DNA of 64,000 nucleotides, taken from VRUE01 sp963844395 (GTDB lineage Bacteria > Actinomycetota > Thermoleophilia > Solirubrobacterales > 70-9). The translations under genes and the position numbers were made by a program. The notes under the pieces are model-generated. The model was not told where the DNA came from, made no database searches, and saw nothing but the letters and a program-made list of their open reading frames with translations. Shown here piece by piece: positions 48,101-56,437 of this stretch; positions within the stretch are counted from its first letter, which is position 1; the number at the start of each line of letters is the position of its first letter. The stretch lies in NCBI GenBank assembly GCA_963844395.1, contig CAWJNX010000001.1:806001-870000 (forward strand). The letters run 5' to 3'.

Positions 48101-48602
48101 CGGCCGCTGCGAGGTCGCCGGCGACGGCGGCGAGGTCGATCTCCTCGCCCTTCGAGACGGCGAAGCCGGCGGGGCGCAGCTCGGCGTCGGGGACCGCCTC
48201 GGCGAGCGCCGTGGCGCTGGCGACGACGATCGCGTCCTCGCCGCGGCGCAGGGCGTCGAGGGCGTCTATCCGCAGACCCACCAGATGCGGCGGCGGGGTG
48301 ATGTGGGAGGCGTAGCCGGTGCCGCGCGAGGGGTAGAAGCGGACGCGGCGCGGCGCCAGGTAGGCACGCAGATCGGCGGCGAGGTCGCGGGCCGAGCGGT
48401 CGTCGGCGCTGACCAGCAGGGCGGGACGGCCGGCGAGGCCGCGGTCGTCCTCGAGCAGCGTCGCCAGCAGCAGGGGTCGAAGCGGCCCCGAGGCGCGCAC
48501 GCTCGCCGCCCCGCCTCCGCCTGCCGCCTCACGGACATCGGCGGCGAGCGCGTGGAGGCGCTCGTTCTCGGCGGCTATCTCTATCAGTGGTCGGAGGGAC
48601 AT
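45150..48602 (-). CDS. mfd: Transcription-repair coupling factor
   Basis: 1,150-residue Mfd that removes stalled RNA polymerase and recruits UvrA. N-terminal UvrB-like domain; RNA-polymerase interaction (CarD-like) domain around residue 470, LRVGDYVVHEDHGVARFAGF; helicase motor with Walker A CGDVGFGKTEVALRAAV near 622, DEEQ box ILDEEQRFGVKQKEL near 723 and ALSATPIPRTLQMSLAGLRD; C-terminal TRCF domain. ATG at 48602 opens MSLRPLIEIAAENERLHALA. Complete, intact frame. Confidence 0.96.
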   Translation of the reverse strand: MSLRPLIEIAAENERLHALAADVREAAGGGGAASVRASGPLRPLLLATLLEDDRGLAGRPALLVSADDRSARDLAADLRAYLAPRRVRFYPSRGTGYASHITPPPHLVGLRIDALDALRRGEDAIVVASATALAEAVPDAELRPAGFAVSKGEEIDLAAVAGDLAAAGYERVEQVEERGQFAVRGGILDVYPATEERAVRIELFGDEVESMRWFSTFTQRSLGEAERVELAPAAELDLEHREQAELAAMEAAEEGREAPSPAEALPLERFGPPLDLVPDSAAVILTAAEEIEPALHDHWEDATTAMHADDAQHLYVDVAAPLAARAALTVRSPGDPGRRDENDAPAGEIGPSTGEEDPFRAARAESPARSVKEAEAELEKLVRSGYRTVVAFDSHGEAERARYGLDRIDASLLDGARLSPDAGLTFAEARLREGFVSPELRLAVYPFRRLVHRRRRGAERAPGAARGRLVFSDLRVGDYVVHEDHGVARFAGFETREVGGITRDYLYLEYKGEDRVYVPTDQLAKLSRYAGAGGEPTLSALGGKRWQNMKARARRAAGALAGELLNLYAERRTRKGHPYPPDGEWQMAMESAFPFRETADQIEAIEAVKGDMESEQPMDRLVCGDVGFGKTEVALRAAVKAASDGKQVMMLAPTTILAQQHFGTFRERLAELPFTLDWVSRLRKPAEVKAVLKRFEAGENDILIGTHRLLSRDVRAKDLGLLILDEEQRFGVKQKELLRQLKLKVDVLALSATPIPRTLQMSLAGLRDISTIETPPEGRRPVRTYVGPYDEDLVRKAIERELERGGQAFFLHNRIDSLPEVAERLRGLVPKARVAEAHGQMDEAELERTMLGFLRGEADCLVTTTIIESGLDIPTANTLIVERADRLGLAQAYQIRGRVGRSRERAFAYLLYPSAEALTEEAAARLSTLADHTELGSGFKIAMRDLDIRGAGDLLGEEQSGHVAAVGFELYCQMIDEAVAAAGAAAEGADGEAPEPLRFDVPVNAYLPASFVPFEAAKIDVHRRIAAARAPGELRAIRDELSDRFGPLPAQAENLLALQRARIELRLAGAESVELRGGRLSVLGVELDSEGASALRERVEGALYEWREKTASVRVPDDPEARLAAVLAMADALREAGSSPMVEKDMLPAS

Positions 48603-48631
48603 CGGGCGGGACTCGCCATAATCGCACTGGC

Positions 48632-49567
48632 TTGAAGCTGAGGAGAACAGCGGCCGGAGTCATCGTCGAGGATCGGCAGCGGGGACGCTGGATCTCCCTG
48701 CCGTCCGAGTACGACATGCTCGATCTCTTGGCCGGAGGCGCCCAGGCACGCATGGACGTCCAGCGCCTGATCGAAGACGGTGACGCGCAGGTCGCCGACC
48801 CAGGCGCTGCCGGCCTGCCCTTCGAGGCGCGCTCGCTGCGTGCCTTCAGCCTTTGGGAGTCCCACTACGAGGGCACGGCCCGGATGCTGGTCAAGCGGTT
48901 CTTCCCCAAGGCCGTGCAGCGGGTCGCGACCGGCTTCGAGCGCGTCACGCGCCGCACCTTCCCGCCCTTCAAGCCGAACCGGCGCTTCTACGAGGTCCCC
49001 GCCTTCTACCTCGGCAACCACGCCGCGATGCTGGCCGACGGTGAGGAGATGCCCTGGCCCTCGCACACCGAGTACCTCGACTTCGAGCTGGAGCTGGCCT
49101 TTGTCCTCGCCCATCCGCTCGCCGACCCGACCCCAGCCGAGGCACGCGCGGCGATCGGCGGCTGGCTCGTCCTCAACGACTGGAGCGCCCGCGACGTCCA
49201 GGCCGAGGAGGCACGCCACGGCATGTTCGGGCCGGCGGTCAAGTCGAAGAGCTTCGCCAACTCGCTCGGGCCAGACGTGGTGAGCGCCGACGAGCTGCCC
49301 GACTGGCGCACCGCGACCGGGCGGGTTCGGGTTGACGGCGAGGTCTGGTGCGAGGGGAGCACCGCCGATCCCGCCCATGACGTCGGCGAGATGCTCGCCT
49401 ACGCCGCGGCGGGCGAGCGGCTCGAGCCCGGCGACGTGATCTCCACCGGAACGATGCCGGGATGCTGCGGGCTCGAGCTGGACCGCTGGATCCAGCCGGG
49501 GAAGACGGTCGAGCTGGAGATCGACGGGATCGGCACGCTCGCCAACCGGATCGGGCCGCGCCGGTGA
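48632..49567 (+). CDS. Fumarylacetoacetate hydrolase family protein
   Basis: About 311 residues. FAH-type fold with metal-binding acidic residues in YLDFELELAFVLAHPL and LNDWSARDVQAEEA, catalytic Lys/Ser region VKSKSFANSLGP, and the C-terminal GDVISTGTMPGCCGLELDRW found in FAH/2-keto-acid hydrolases. Likely an aromatic-catabolism or keto-acid C-C bond hydrolase. TTG at 48632 (LKLRRTAAGVIVEDRQRG) leaves a 29-bp divergent gap to mfd; an earlier start would overlap mfd. GTGA overlap with the next gene. Confidence 0.85.
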   Translation: MKLRRTAAGVIVEDRQRGRWISLPSEYDMLDLLAGGAQARMDVQRLIEDGDAQVADPGAAGLPFEARSLRAFSLWESHYEGTARMLVKRFFPKAVQRVATGFERVTRRTFPPFKPNRRFYEVPAFYLGNHAAMLADGEEMPWPSHTEYLDFELELAFVLAHPLADPTPAEARAAIGGWLVLNDWSARDVQAEEARHGMFGPAVKSKSFANSLGPDVVSADELPDWRTATGRVRVDGEVWCEGSTADPAHDVGEMLAYAAAGERLEPGDVISTGTMPGCCGLELDRWIQPGKTVELEIDGIGTLANRIGPRR

Positions 49568-50127
49568 GCGCCGGCATCCGGCGCGCCCATCGCCGCGACT
49601 TGCTGCCGCGCCTGCTCGCCGCCGGCTCGACGCTGGGCCTGCTCGCCCACAACGCCTTCGAGACCCGCGCCGGGGTCGGGCTCGTCTTCGAGCCTTTCAT
49701 CGGCCGCCGTGGTGCGTTCGCCCTCTGGGGGGCCTACTTCCCGCTGATGCTCGGCGCGGCGCTCCGCGACGGCGAGAGGGCGCGGCAGCTTTCGGCCTTC
49801 GGCGCCGGGATCGGCGTCGCGGGCGTCGCCGTCCACTTCGCCGCCTGGCCCTGGTCGTCGCACAAGGGCCTGCCGATGCTCGACGAAGCCGAGGGCCTGA
49901 GCGAGGAGCAACTGCCCGCCTACAACGCCGTGCTCTGGTTCTGGCTCGTCTGCAGCGCCCTCAGCTTGCCCGCCGCAAACCGCCCCGGCAGCCGCAGCTT
50001 CGCCCTCGCCGGCCTGCTCAACTTCCCGATCCTGCTCGCCTCCGCCCGCCACCACTTCCGCTGGGCGCGCAAGCAGGCGGAGCTGGAGCCGGAGCGCTGG
50101 AGCCCGGCCCTGCGCGACGGATCGTGA
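49564..50127 (+). CDS. Four-span membrane protein, unknown
   Basis: 187 residues with probable spans GSTLGLLAHNAFETRAGVGL, GAFALWGAYFPLMLGAALRD, GAGIGVAGVAVHFAAWPW and NAVLWFWLVCSALSLPAANR. Not recognised as a named family. The GTG start overlaps the FAH gene stop and its own stop overlaps the deacetylase start, so it is the middle member of a translationally coupled three-gene operon. Confidence 0.65.
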   Translation: MSAGIRRAHRRDLLPRLLAAGSTLGLLAHNAFETRAGVGLVFEPFIGRRGAFALWGAYFPLMLGAALRDGERARQLSAFGAGIGVAGVAVHFAAWPWSSHKGLPMLDEAEGLSEEQLPAYNAVLWFWLVCSALSLPAANRPGSRSFALAGLLNFPILLASARHHFRWARKQAELEPERWSPALRDGS

Positions 50128-50987
50128 GCGAGGCGACGTGGCCGAACGGCGCCCGCGGCGCCCTCAGCCTCAGCTTCGACAACCTCGGCGAGGCGGCGGA
50201 GATCGAGCTGAGCGCACTAGACGCGGACGGGCCGCTCGGCGACCACTTCACCGCCAAGCGGGTGCTGCCGGCTCTGCTCGACGCGCTCGCCGAGCAAGGC
50301 ATCGCCGCGACCTTCTTCGTCGAGGGACTAAACGCAGAGCTCTACCCGGACGAGCTGAAAGAGATCGCCACTCGCGGCCACGAGGTCGGCTACCACGCCT
50401 GGCGCCACGAGCAGTGGTCCGACTTGACCGCGGTGGAGCAGGCCGACAACCTCGCGCGCGGCGTCGCCGCCTTCCAGGCCCTCGGCTTGGACCTGGCGGG
50501 CCTGCGGCCTCCTGGCGGCGGCCTCGGCCCAAGAGGGATCGACGTATTGCGCGAAGCCGGCCTGCGCTACTGCTCCCCCGCCGGCAAGGGCGTCGGCGTC
50601 CGCGATGGCGTCGCCGTCCTGCCGTTCCAGTGGCAACACGTCAACGCCAGCTGCGTGCTGCCACCACTGGCGCCGGTCCGCGAACAGATGACCGGCTCCC
50701 CCGATCCGCTCGACCCCGACGCCTACCTCGCCTACCTGGAAGACGATCTGGAGCGGCTCACGGGCAAGGGCGGCTACATGACCCTCGTCTTCCACCTCTT
50801 CATGCTCGACTGGCTCGGCTGGGAGCGGCTCACCGCCCTGCTCAACCGGATCGACCAGGCCAGAAGGAGCGACGGCCTCTGGGTGGCCCCATGCGGCAAT
50901 GTCGCCACACGCGTCCTCGATCGTCCCGATTGCTTCGGCGACGGCACGACCCTCGACTCGACCAGCTGGACCGACTCGGGCGGCTGA
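50124..50987 (+). CDS. Polysaccharide deacetylase (CE4/NodB-like)
   Basis: 287 residues. NodB-type barrel: LSLSFDNLGEAAEIELSALD carries the first Asp of the usual TFDD motif followed by Asn, a variant common in this actinobacterial subfamily. The metal-binding motif GHEVGYHAWRHEQ follows, then LRPPGGGLGPRGIDVLREAG and YMTLVFHLFMLDW. No signal peptide, so it may act in the cytoplasm on a small amide or sugar, unlike exported chitin/peptidoglycan deacetylases. GTG start overlaps the preceding stop. Confidence 0.82.
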   Translation: MSEATWPNGARGALSLSFDNLGEAAEIELSALDADGPLGDHFTAKRVLPALLDALAEQGIAATFFVEGLNAELYPDELKEIATRGHEVGYHAWRHEQWSDLTAVEQADNLARGVAAFQALGLDLAGLRPPGGGLGPRGIDVLREAGLRYCSPAGKGVGVRDGVAVLPFQWQHVNASCVLPPLAPVREQMTGSPDPLDPDAYLAYLEDDLERLTGKGGYMTLVFHLFMLDWLGWERLTALLNRIDQARRSDGLWVAPCGNVATRVLDRPDCFGDGTTLDSTSWTDSGG

Positions 50988-51048
50988 GGCGCTCCGGCGT
51001 CGAATCCTCGTCATAGCCGGAAGAAACCCGGCGATCGCCGACTGGCGA

Positions 51049-52470
51049 TCAAATGGTGCGATCGAGGTAACGCAGCGCGGACCGCGCGGCGTTGTAGCCG
51101 CACATTCCGTGGGCACCGGCACCGGGAGGAGTCGCGGCCGAGCAGATGTACATGCCGGGGATGCCGGTGCTGTAGGGATTCGGCGAGAGGCGGGGGCGGG
51201 CGACCAGCTGCCGCGGGGTGTTGGCGCCGGTGAGGATGTCGCCGTCGGTGTAGTTGGCGTTGTAGGCGGCGACGTCGGCGGTGGAGCGGACGTGGCGGGC
51301 GACTACCCGCTCGCGCAGGCCCGGGGCGAAGCGTTCGACCTGGTCGAGCAGCGCATCGGTCGCGTCCCCCGGATAGCCGCGCGGGACATGAGCGTAGGTC
51401 CAGATCGGATGGACGTCGCCCACCGAGCGGCTCGGGTCGGCGAGGTACTGCTGACCGACCAGGACGAAGGGCCGTTCAGGCATGCAGCCGCGGTTGATCT
51501 CGCGCTCGGCGGCGACCAGCTCCGCGAAGGAGCCGATCACGTGGACCGTCCCGGCCCGACGCGCGGCCGGATCGGTCCACGGCACGCCGCCCTCGACGGC
51601 GAGGTCCAGCTTGAAGGCGCCCGGGCCGTGCCTGTAGCGGCGGTAGGCGCGAGCGACGCGAGGCGGCAGGCGGTCCCCGGCGATATCGGCGACGGCGCCC
51701 GGCGCGAGGTCGAAGACGACGACGTCGGTCGCCGGTAGCTCGGCGAGTGAGCGCACGGATCGTCCGGTCTCGATCTTCCCGCCATGCTCGAGGACAACCC
51801 CGGCCAGCGCCTCGGCGATCGCACCCGAGCCGCCGCGGGCGACCGGCCAGCCGTAGCGGTGGCCGGCGACAATCAGGGCCACGCCGACCGCCGAGCTGAG
51901 CGGCCGCCTCAGGTCGCTGTAGGAGTGGGCGGCGACGCCGCCGAAGAGCGCCCGCGCCGCCTCGGTCTGCAGCGTCCGGGCCAGGACCGTCGCCGGGGCC
52001 AGGGTCGGCAGGCCGAAGCGCACCAGGAGCAACGGGTGACTGGGCAGGTGCGGCAGCGGTCCCATGATGTCCTCGCAGAGCGCGTCGAAGCGCTCGGAGG
52101 GGCGCTCGAAGAGCCGCTTCCAGGCTGCCCCCGCCTCGCCGAGCCCAGTGGCGGTAGTGTCGATCGAGCGCAGCATCGTGGCCGCCGTTCCGTCGTCGAA
52201 GGGGTGCGCGAGGTCTACCTCCGGCCAGGCCCACTCAAGGCCGTGGCGCTCGACTCCGAGCGAGGCGAGCGCCAGCGAGCCGGGCGCCATCGGATGAGTC
52301 GCCGAGCAGTCGTCGTGCAGCAGGCCGGGCAGGGTCAGCTCGCTGGTGCGGGCGCCGCCGCCGATCCTCTCCTTCGCCTCGATCACCGTGACCCCTATGC
52401 CGCGGGTGGCCAGCGTGGCGGCGCAGGAGAGCCCGTTCGGCCCCGAGCCGACGACGATCGCGCTGCTCAT
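51049..52470 (-). CDS. FAD-dependent phytoene desaturase/retinol saturase-like oxidoreductase
   Basis: 473 residues. N-terminal dinucleotide-binding motif SAIVVGSGPNGLSCAATLAT with the following VIEAKERIGGGARTSEL, characteristic of the CrtI/NAD(P)-binding desaturase group; C-terminal FAD segment GIPGMYICSAATPPGAGAHG. Substrate is unknown; carotenoid, retinoid or other polyene substrates are possible. ATG 52470 overlaps the stop of the DUF3556 gene (TCAT), so they are translationally coupled. Confidence 0.82.
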   Translation of the reverse strand: MSSAIVVGSGPNGLSCAATLATRGIGVTVIEAKERIGGGARTSELTLPGLLHDDCSATHPMAPGSLALASLGVERHGLEWAWPEVDLAHPFDDGTAATMLRSIDTTATGLGEAGAAWKRLFERPSERFDALCEDIMGPLPHLPSHPLLLVRFGLPTLAPATVLARTLQTEAARALFGGVAAHSYSDLRRPLSSAVGVALIVAGHRYGWPVARGGSGAIAEALAGVVLEHGGKIETGRSVRSLAELPATDVVVFDLAPGAVADIAGDRLPPRVARAYRRYRHGPGAFKLDLAVEGGVPWTDPAARRAGTVHVIGSFAELVAAEREINRGCMPERPFVLVGQQYLADPSRSVGDVHPIWTYAHVPRGYPGDATDALLDQVERFAPGLRERVVARHVRSTADVAAYNANYTDGDILTGANTPRQLVARPRLSPNPYSTGIPGMYICSAATPPGAGAHGMCGYNAARSALRYLDRTI

Positions 52471-54251
52471 GGCGCTGCCGCCGGGGTGCGACCACCGCGG
52501 CCGCGTTCGTCCTCCGTGCCCTCGTCGCCGGCGTGGCCACTCGGCTCGACCGGGAACGGCCGCTCGTCCAGCCACGGCTGCCGCTCGACCATGTCGGCGA
52601 CGCTCACCGTGCCCTCCTCGAACAGGCCGGTGGCGGCGTCGTAGATCCGGTACCGCTGACGCTGCACGTGGGCGGGTTGGGACTCGAGCACGACGACCCG
52701 CAGTTGGCCCGGCTCGAAGCGGCAGCGCTCCTGGACCGCCGCGAGCAGACGTTGGTCGTGGAAGTGGCCGTCGCCGAAGTTGTAGCCGAGCACGACGCCG
52801 GCGACCAGCTCGCCCTCCCGGACCCGGTAGTCCTCGAGGTCGTCGACGGCCCGCGCCACGAGCCCGTTGAGAGCCCGCCCGTGCGAGTGCATCGAGCGGA
52901 AGGCGAGGCCTTTGTGCAGCAGCAGCTCGGCCGTCTCGCGGTCGTAGAACTTGGCCAGCTGCTCAACCGGGATCGGCGCCGACTTGACGATCTGGCGGTC
53001 GAGCTTCTCCTCCGCCCCGCTCTGCTTGTCGAACAGCCACTGGCTGGTCGCCCAGTTGCCCGCGTAGTAGCGCATCGAGAGCAGGAACGAGATTAGGTCG
53101 GGACGGAAGTTGCCGAGCACCGGCAGACCGACGCAGGCAATCGCGAGGATCGCGATCAACAGCGGATCGTCGAGGCTTGAGAGCGGCGTCGCGCCGTAGT
53201 GCCCGAAGAGGAAGAGCAGGCCGAAGACCATGAAGACGTTCCACTCCAACGGCACCGCCAGCGGGAAGGTCGAGAAGATGTGGACGTGGAAGACGATCAT
53301 CCCGGCGACGGCGATCGTCCCCAGCGTTCCGCCCTGGCTGACCAGCAGGATCGCCGGCAGCGTGAACTCCATCGCGGTCCCAATATGGGCGAGCAGAGCG
53401 CCCTCTTGTGAGGGCAGCATGTCCTCCGGATGATCGCGCCAGAGCCGCCGCTTCGCCGCCCGCCAGCGGTTCCAGGGCGTGTTGCTGATCATCACCGTGA
53501 CGACGAAGGGGAAGTGACGGTTCAGCTTCGAAGCCGCGGCGCCCCACCAGATGCAGACGAAGACGATCTGGGCGGCGACAAGCATGTTGTCGAGCGGGAA
53601 GAGGAATACGAGCATCAGCGTCCCGTAGATCTCCACCCGGGCGGCGAGGAAGGGGACCTTGTCGCGCAGGCCGAGCAGGGCAAGGAAGGCCAGGGCCATG
53701 CCGACCGCGAGCGGGTCGAGGCGGCCGGCCGCAGTGCCGGCAGCGCCGGTCTCTCCGGCGACCAGCAGGTAGCCGAGCGCGCCGATCAGGCCGGCGTAGA
53801 GCGCGACGTCGAGGAGGTTGCGGGTCGTGCCGCCGGTGAGCGGGACGCGCTGTGACCAGGGCGGCAGCCGCACCGTTCCCGGCCGCAGCCAGTAGAGAAG
53901 GCCGCCGATCATCGGCGAGAAGCGCAGGGTCAGCGGCAGCGACCCGGCGCCGAGCCCGAGCACCTCCCATAGCATCGTCCAGACGACCGCCTTCTGGAAG
54001 ACGACCGGCTCCGTCCACCAGCTCCCTAGATCGCCGAGGCCGCCGAGGCCGTCCGTCGTTGCGGCGATCAGCAGCAGCCCGCCGCCCGCGTAGAGGGCGA
54101 TCTTGACGAGGTAGAGCAGGTAGACGAAGTAGGGCGTGCCGAACCCGTTCAGCGCCCAGTCCTGGGCCAGCGGCTTGATCCGCTCCAGGTGCGGGAGACG
54201 CTTCCACTCCTCCAAGTCGAACGGCGGCGGAGCGGGGCTGATGAATCCCAT
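52467..54251 (-). CDS. DUF3556 transmembrane protein
   Basis: 594 residues. The opening MGFISPAPPPFDLEEWKRLP then HLERIKPLAQDWALNGFGTP is typical of DUF3556, a mycobacterial/actinobacterial membrane family of unknown function. Ten or so spans (YLVKIALYAGGGLLLIAA, LMLVFLFPLDNMLVAAQIVF, NVFMVFGLLFLFGHYG) precede a soluble C-terminal domain of about 190 residues (FYDRETAELLLHKGLAFRSM, GYNFGDGHFHDQRLLAAVQE). Middle gene of a crotonase-DUF3556-desaturase operon, which suggests lipid metabolism. Confidence 0.8.
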   Translation of the reverse strand: MGFISPAPPPFDLEEWKRLPHLERIKPLAQDWALNGFGTPYFVYLLYLVKIALYAGGGLLLIAATTDGLGGLGDLGSWWTEPVVFQKAVVWTMLWEVLGLGAGSLPLTLRFSPMIGGLLYWLRPGTVRLPPWSQRVPLTGGTTRNLLDVALYAGLIGALGYLLVAGETGAAGTAAGRLDPLAVGMALAFLALLGLRDKVPFLAARVEIYGTLMLVFLFPLDNMLVAAQIVFVCIWWGAAASKLNRHFPFVVTVMISNTPWNRWRAAKRRLWRDHPEDMLPSQEGALLAHIGTAMEFTLPAILLVSQGGTLGTIAVAGMIVFHVHIFSTFPLAVPLEWNVFMVFGLLFLFGHYGATPLSSLDDPLLIAILAIACVGLPVLGNFRPDLISFLLSMRYYAGNWATSQWLFDKQSGAEEKLDRQIVKSAPIPVEQLAKFYDRETAELLLHKGLAFRSMHSHGRALNGLVARAVDDLEDYRVREGELVAGVVLGYNFGDGHFHDQRLLAAVQERCRFEPGQLRVVVLESQPAHVQRQRYRIYDAATGLFEEGTVSVADMVERQPWLDERPFPVEPSGHAGDEGTEDERGRGGRTPAAAP

Positions 54252-54257
54252 GGCGAC

Positions 54258-54974
54258 TTAGGGTAAGCCCGGCCCGGACCGCTGCCACTCGACTTGGCCT
54301 TCACCCTCGCTGCGCGAGCGCCCCTCGACGTCGTCCCACTCGTGCAGCAGCCGCTTCAGCTGGGCGACCGCCTCGGGCGGGTGGGTGGCGACGGTCCTGG
54401 CCAGATCGAGGGCCGACTCCTCGGCGGCAGCGGCCGGCGCCACCCGGTTGACCAGTCCCAGGCGCAGCGCCTCGTCAGCGCCAACCGTGCGCGAGGAGAG
54501 CAGCAGGTACTTGGCGGCGGCCAGCCCGCAGAGGGTGACGAGGCGGGCGGGGCCAACCGGCACGCCGAGCGCCGCGCCGGGGAAGCGCATCCGCAGGTTC
54601 GAGCCGGCGACCCGCATGTCGCAGCCGATCGCGATCTCGGCGCCGCCGCCGACCACGTCGCCGTGGCAGACGGCGATCGTCGGCTTGGGAAAGGCGACGA
54701 TCGCGTCGTAGAGGTCGGCGAAGAGCTGCATGCGGTGGACCTTGCCCTCCTCGTCGAGCTTCTCCTTGACGTCGGCGCCGGCCGAGAGGCCCATGTGGTC
54801 GGCGGAGCTGACGACGAGCACGCGGACCGCGTCGTCGTCGCGGGCAACCGCCAGGCACTCAAGCATCTCCTCCAGCATCCGCGTGTCGATCGCGTTGCGG
54901 GCCGCGGGGCGCTGCAGGCGCAGCACCGCGACGCCCTCGTCGCCGACCTCGTAGCTCGTCCGCTCAGCGCTCAT
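54258..54974 (-). CDS. Enoyl-CoA hydratase/isomerase (crotonase) family protein
   Basis: 238 residues. Crotonase fold: VAVLRLQRPAARNAIDTRML, oxyanion-hole GLSAGADVKEKL and KPTIAVCHGDVVGGGAEIAI, then GAALGVPVGPARLVTLCGLA. Acting residues at the usual Glu positions are uncertain, so hydratase versus isomerase cannot be told. The stop lies 6 bp before the DUF3556 start on the same strand. Confidence 0.83.
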   Translation of the reverse strand: MSAERTSYEVGDEGVAVLRLQRPAARNAIDTRMLEEMLECLAVARDDDAVRVLVVSSADHMGLSAGADVKEKLDEEGKVHRMQLFADLYDAIVAFPKPTIAVCHGDVVGGGAEIAIGCDMRVAGSNLRMRFPGAALGVPVGPARLVTLCGLAAAKYLLLSSRTVGADEALRLGLVNRVAPAAAAEESALDLARTVATHPPEAVAQLKRLLHEWDDVEGRSRSEGEGQVEWQRSGPGLP

Positions 54975-55022
54975 CGGCCGCGGACTCCCTCGTCGCCACC
55001 TGGTAGCGGGTCTGCTCAGCTC

Positions 55023-55628
55023 TCATTCGGGCGGGGACGCTAACCGCTCCACCAGCCGCTCGGCCTCGTTGGCGGCGCGGCCGACCAGCGCCGCCACCTC
55101 CTCGCGCGGCTCGCGGAAGGGCGAGAGCACGTAGGAGGAGACGATCTCAGGGTCGGTCGAGTCGGGACGGCCGACGCCGATCCGAACCCGCCAGAACTCC
55201 CGCGAGCCGAGGCCGCGCTCGAGACTCTTGAGCCCGTTGTGGCCGGCGAGGCCGCCGCCGAGCCGCGGCTGCACCTCGCCGAAGGGCAGGTCGATCTCGT
55301 CGTGCAGGACGACGATCCGCTCGAGCGGGACCTTGAGCGAGCCGCGCGCCGGGCCGGCCGAGTCGCCTGAGGCGTTCATGAAGGTCTGGGGCAGCAGGAT
55401 CGCGACGCGCGGACCGCCCGGGCGGACGCGGCCTTCGGCCAGCAGGCCGCCGAACTTGCGCTTGGCGCGGGGCAGGTCCCAGCGGCGCGACAGCTCGGCA
55501 CCGACCTCGAAGCCGACGTTGTGCCGGGTCGCGGCGTGGCCCTCGCCGGGATTGCCGAGCGCGACGATCAGGATGCGGTCGCCCGGCTCGCCCTCGCCGC
55601 GGTCCGCCCGACGGCGGAAGATGGACAT
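55023..55628 (-). CDS. pth: Peptidyl-tRNA hydrolase
   Basis: 201 residues. Pth releases tRNA from prematurely dropped peptidyl-tRNA. LIVALGNPGEGHAATRHNVG (Asn and catalytic His), LLPQTFMNASGDSAGPA, VVLHDEIDLPFGEVQPRLGG (Asp) and AGHNGLKSLERGLGSREFWR are complete. ATG 55628 follows rplY by 36 bp; rplY-pth is a common pairing. Confidence 0.95.
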   Translation of the reverse strand: MSIFRRRADRGEGEPGDRILIVALGNPGEGHAATRHNVGFEVGAELSRRWDLPRAKRKFGGLLAEGRVRPGGPRVAILLPQTFMNASGDSAGPARGSLKVPLERIVVLHDEIDLPFGEVQPRLGGGLAGHNGLKSLERGLGSREFWRVRIGVGRPDSTDPEIVSSYVLSPFREPREEVAALVGRAANEAERLVERLASPPE

Positions 55629-55664
55629 GACGTGACTAACCCGAAATCCGGATTGTCACGGGAG

Positions 55665-56357
55665 CTACTCCCCGCCGGAGCTGCCCGAGTCGCCGCCCTC
55701 GCCCTCGCCGCCCTCCTCGGCAGCCGGGGCCTCGCCCTCCTCGCCGACGAGCTCGGTCTCCTCCTCGACGGCGGGCTCGGGCTCTTCCTCGACGCGGGGC
55801 GGCGAGAGGGTTGCGATCGTTATCTCCTCCGGGTCGTCGGCGGCGAACTTGACGCCCTCGGGGACGGTGAGGCTGGAGAGCTGCATCGTGTCGTTGATCT
55901 CCATTGCGGAGACGTCGGCGACGAGGCGCTCGGGGATCTCGGTCGGCAGCGCTTCGACGGTGATCTCGCGGGTGACGTGCTCGAGCACGCCGCCGCCTTT
56001 GACGCCGGGGGCGACCTCGGTCCCCTCCAGCTCGATCGCCACCTCGGCCTGGATCTCCTCGTCGAGCTTCACTTCCTGCAGGTCGATGTGCTCGAGGTTG
56101 CCGCGAAGCGGGTGCAGCTGCTGCTCCTTAACTACGACCGGAACGGCTTTCTTCCCCTCTAGCTCCAGGTCGAACAGCGCCTGGCCGCCGGCCAGCACGG
56201 TGCGCACGTCGCGGGCGCCCACCTGAAAGGGGCGGGCCTCCTTGCCGGCGCCGTAGACGACGCCCGGGACGACGCCCGAACGGCGCAGGCGACGGGAGCT
56301 GCGCGAGCCGAACTCCTCGCGAGGAGCGGCCACCAACTTTTCGCGTCCACGGGCCAT
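55665..56357 (-). CDS. rplY: 50S ribosomal protein L25/general stress protein Ctc
   Basis: 230-residue long form of L25, binding 5S rRNA. N-terminal L25 domain (EEFGSRSSRRLRRSGVVPGV, YGAGKEARPFQVGARDVRTV), then the Ctc-type beta domain (LRGNLEHIDLQEVKLDEEIQ, GGGVLEHVTREITVEALPTE), ending in a strongly acidic tail of Glu/Gly residues. ATG 56357; divergent from the UbiB-like gene. Confidence 0.95.
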   Translation of the reverse strand: MARGREKLVAAPREEFGSRSSRRLRRSGVVPGVVYGAGKEARPFQVGARDVRTVLAGGQALFDLELEGKKAVPVVVKEQQLHPLRGNLEHIDLQEVKLDEEIQAEVAIELEGTEVAPGVKGGGVLEHVTREITVEALPTEIPERLVADVSAMEINDTMQLSSLTVPEGVKFAADDPEEITIATLSPPRVEEEPEPAVEEETELVGEEGEAPAAEEGGEGEGGDSGSSGGE

Positions 56358-56437
56358 CGGACGGGAGAGGATAGAGAACTAAGGGCAATTGCGATTGGCG
56401 CTGGGTTGTGCCTCGACGCGTGTGACAACCTTCCACC

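Noticed and set aside
45093..48635. Long frames on the plus strand across mfd
   Set aside because: Shadows of mfd without recognisable domains.
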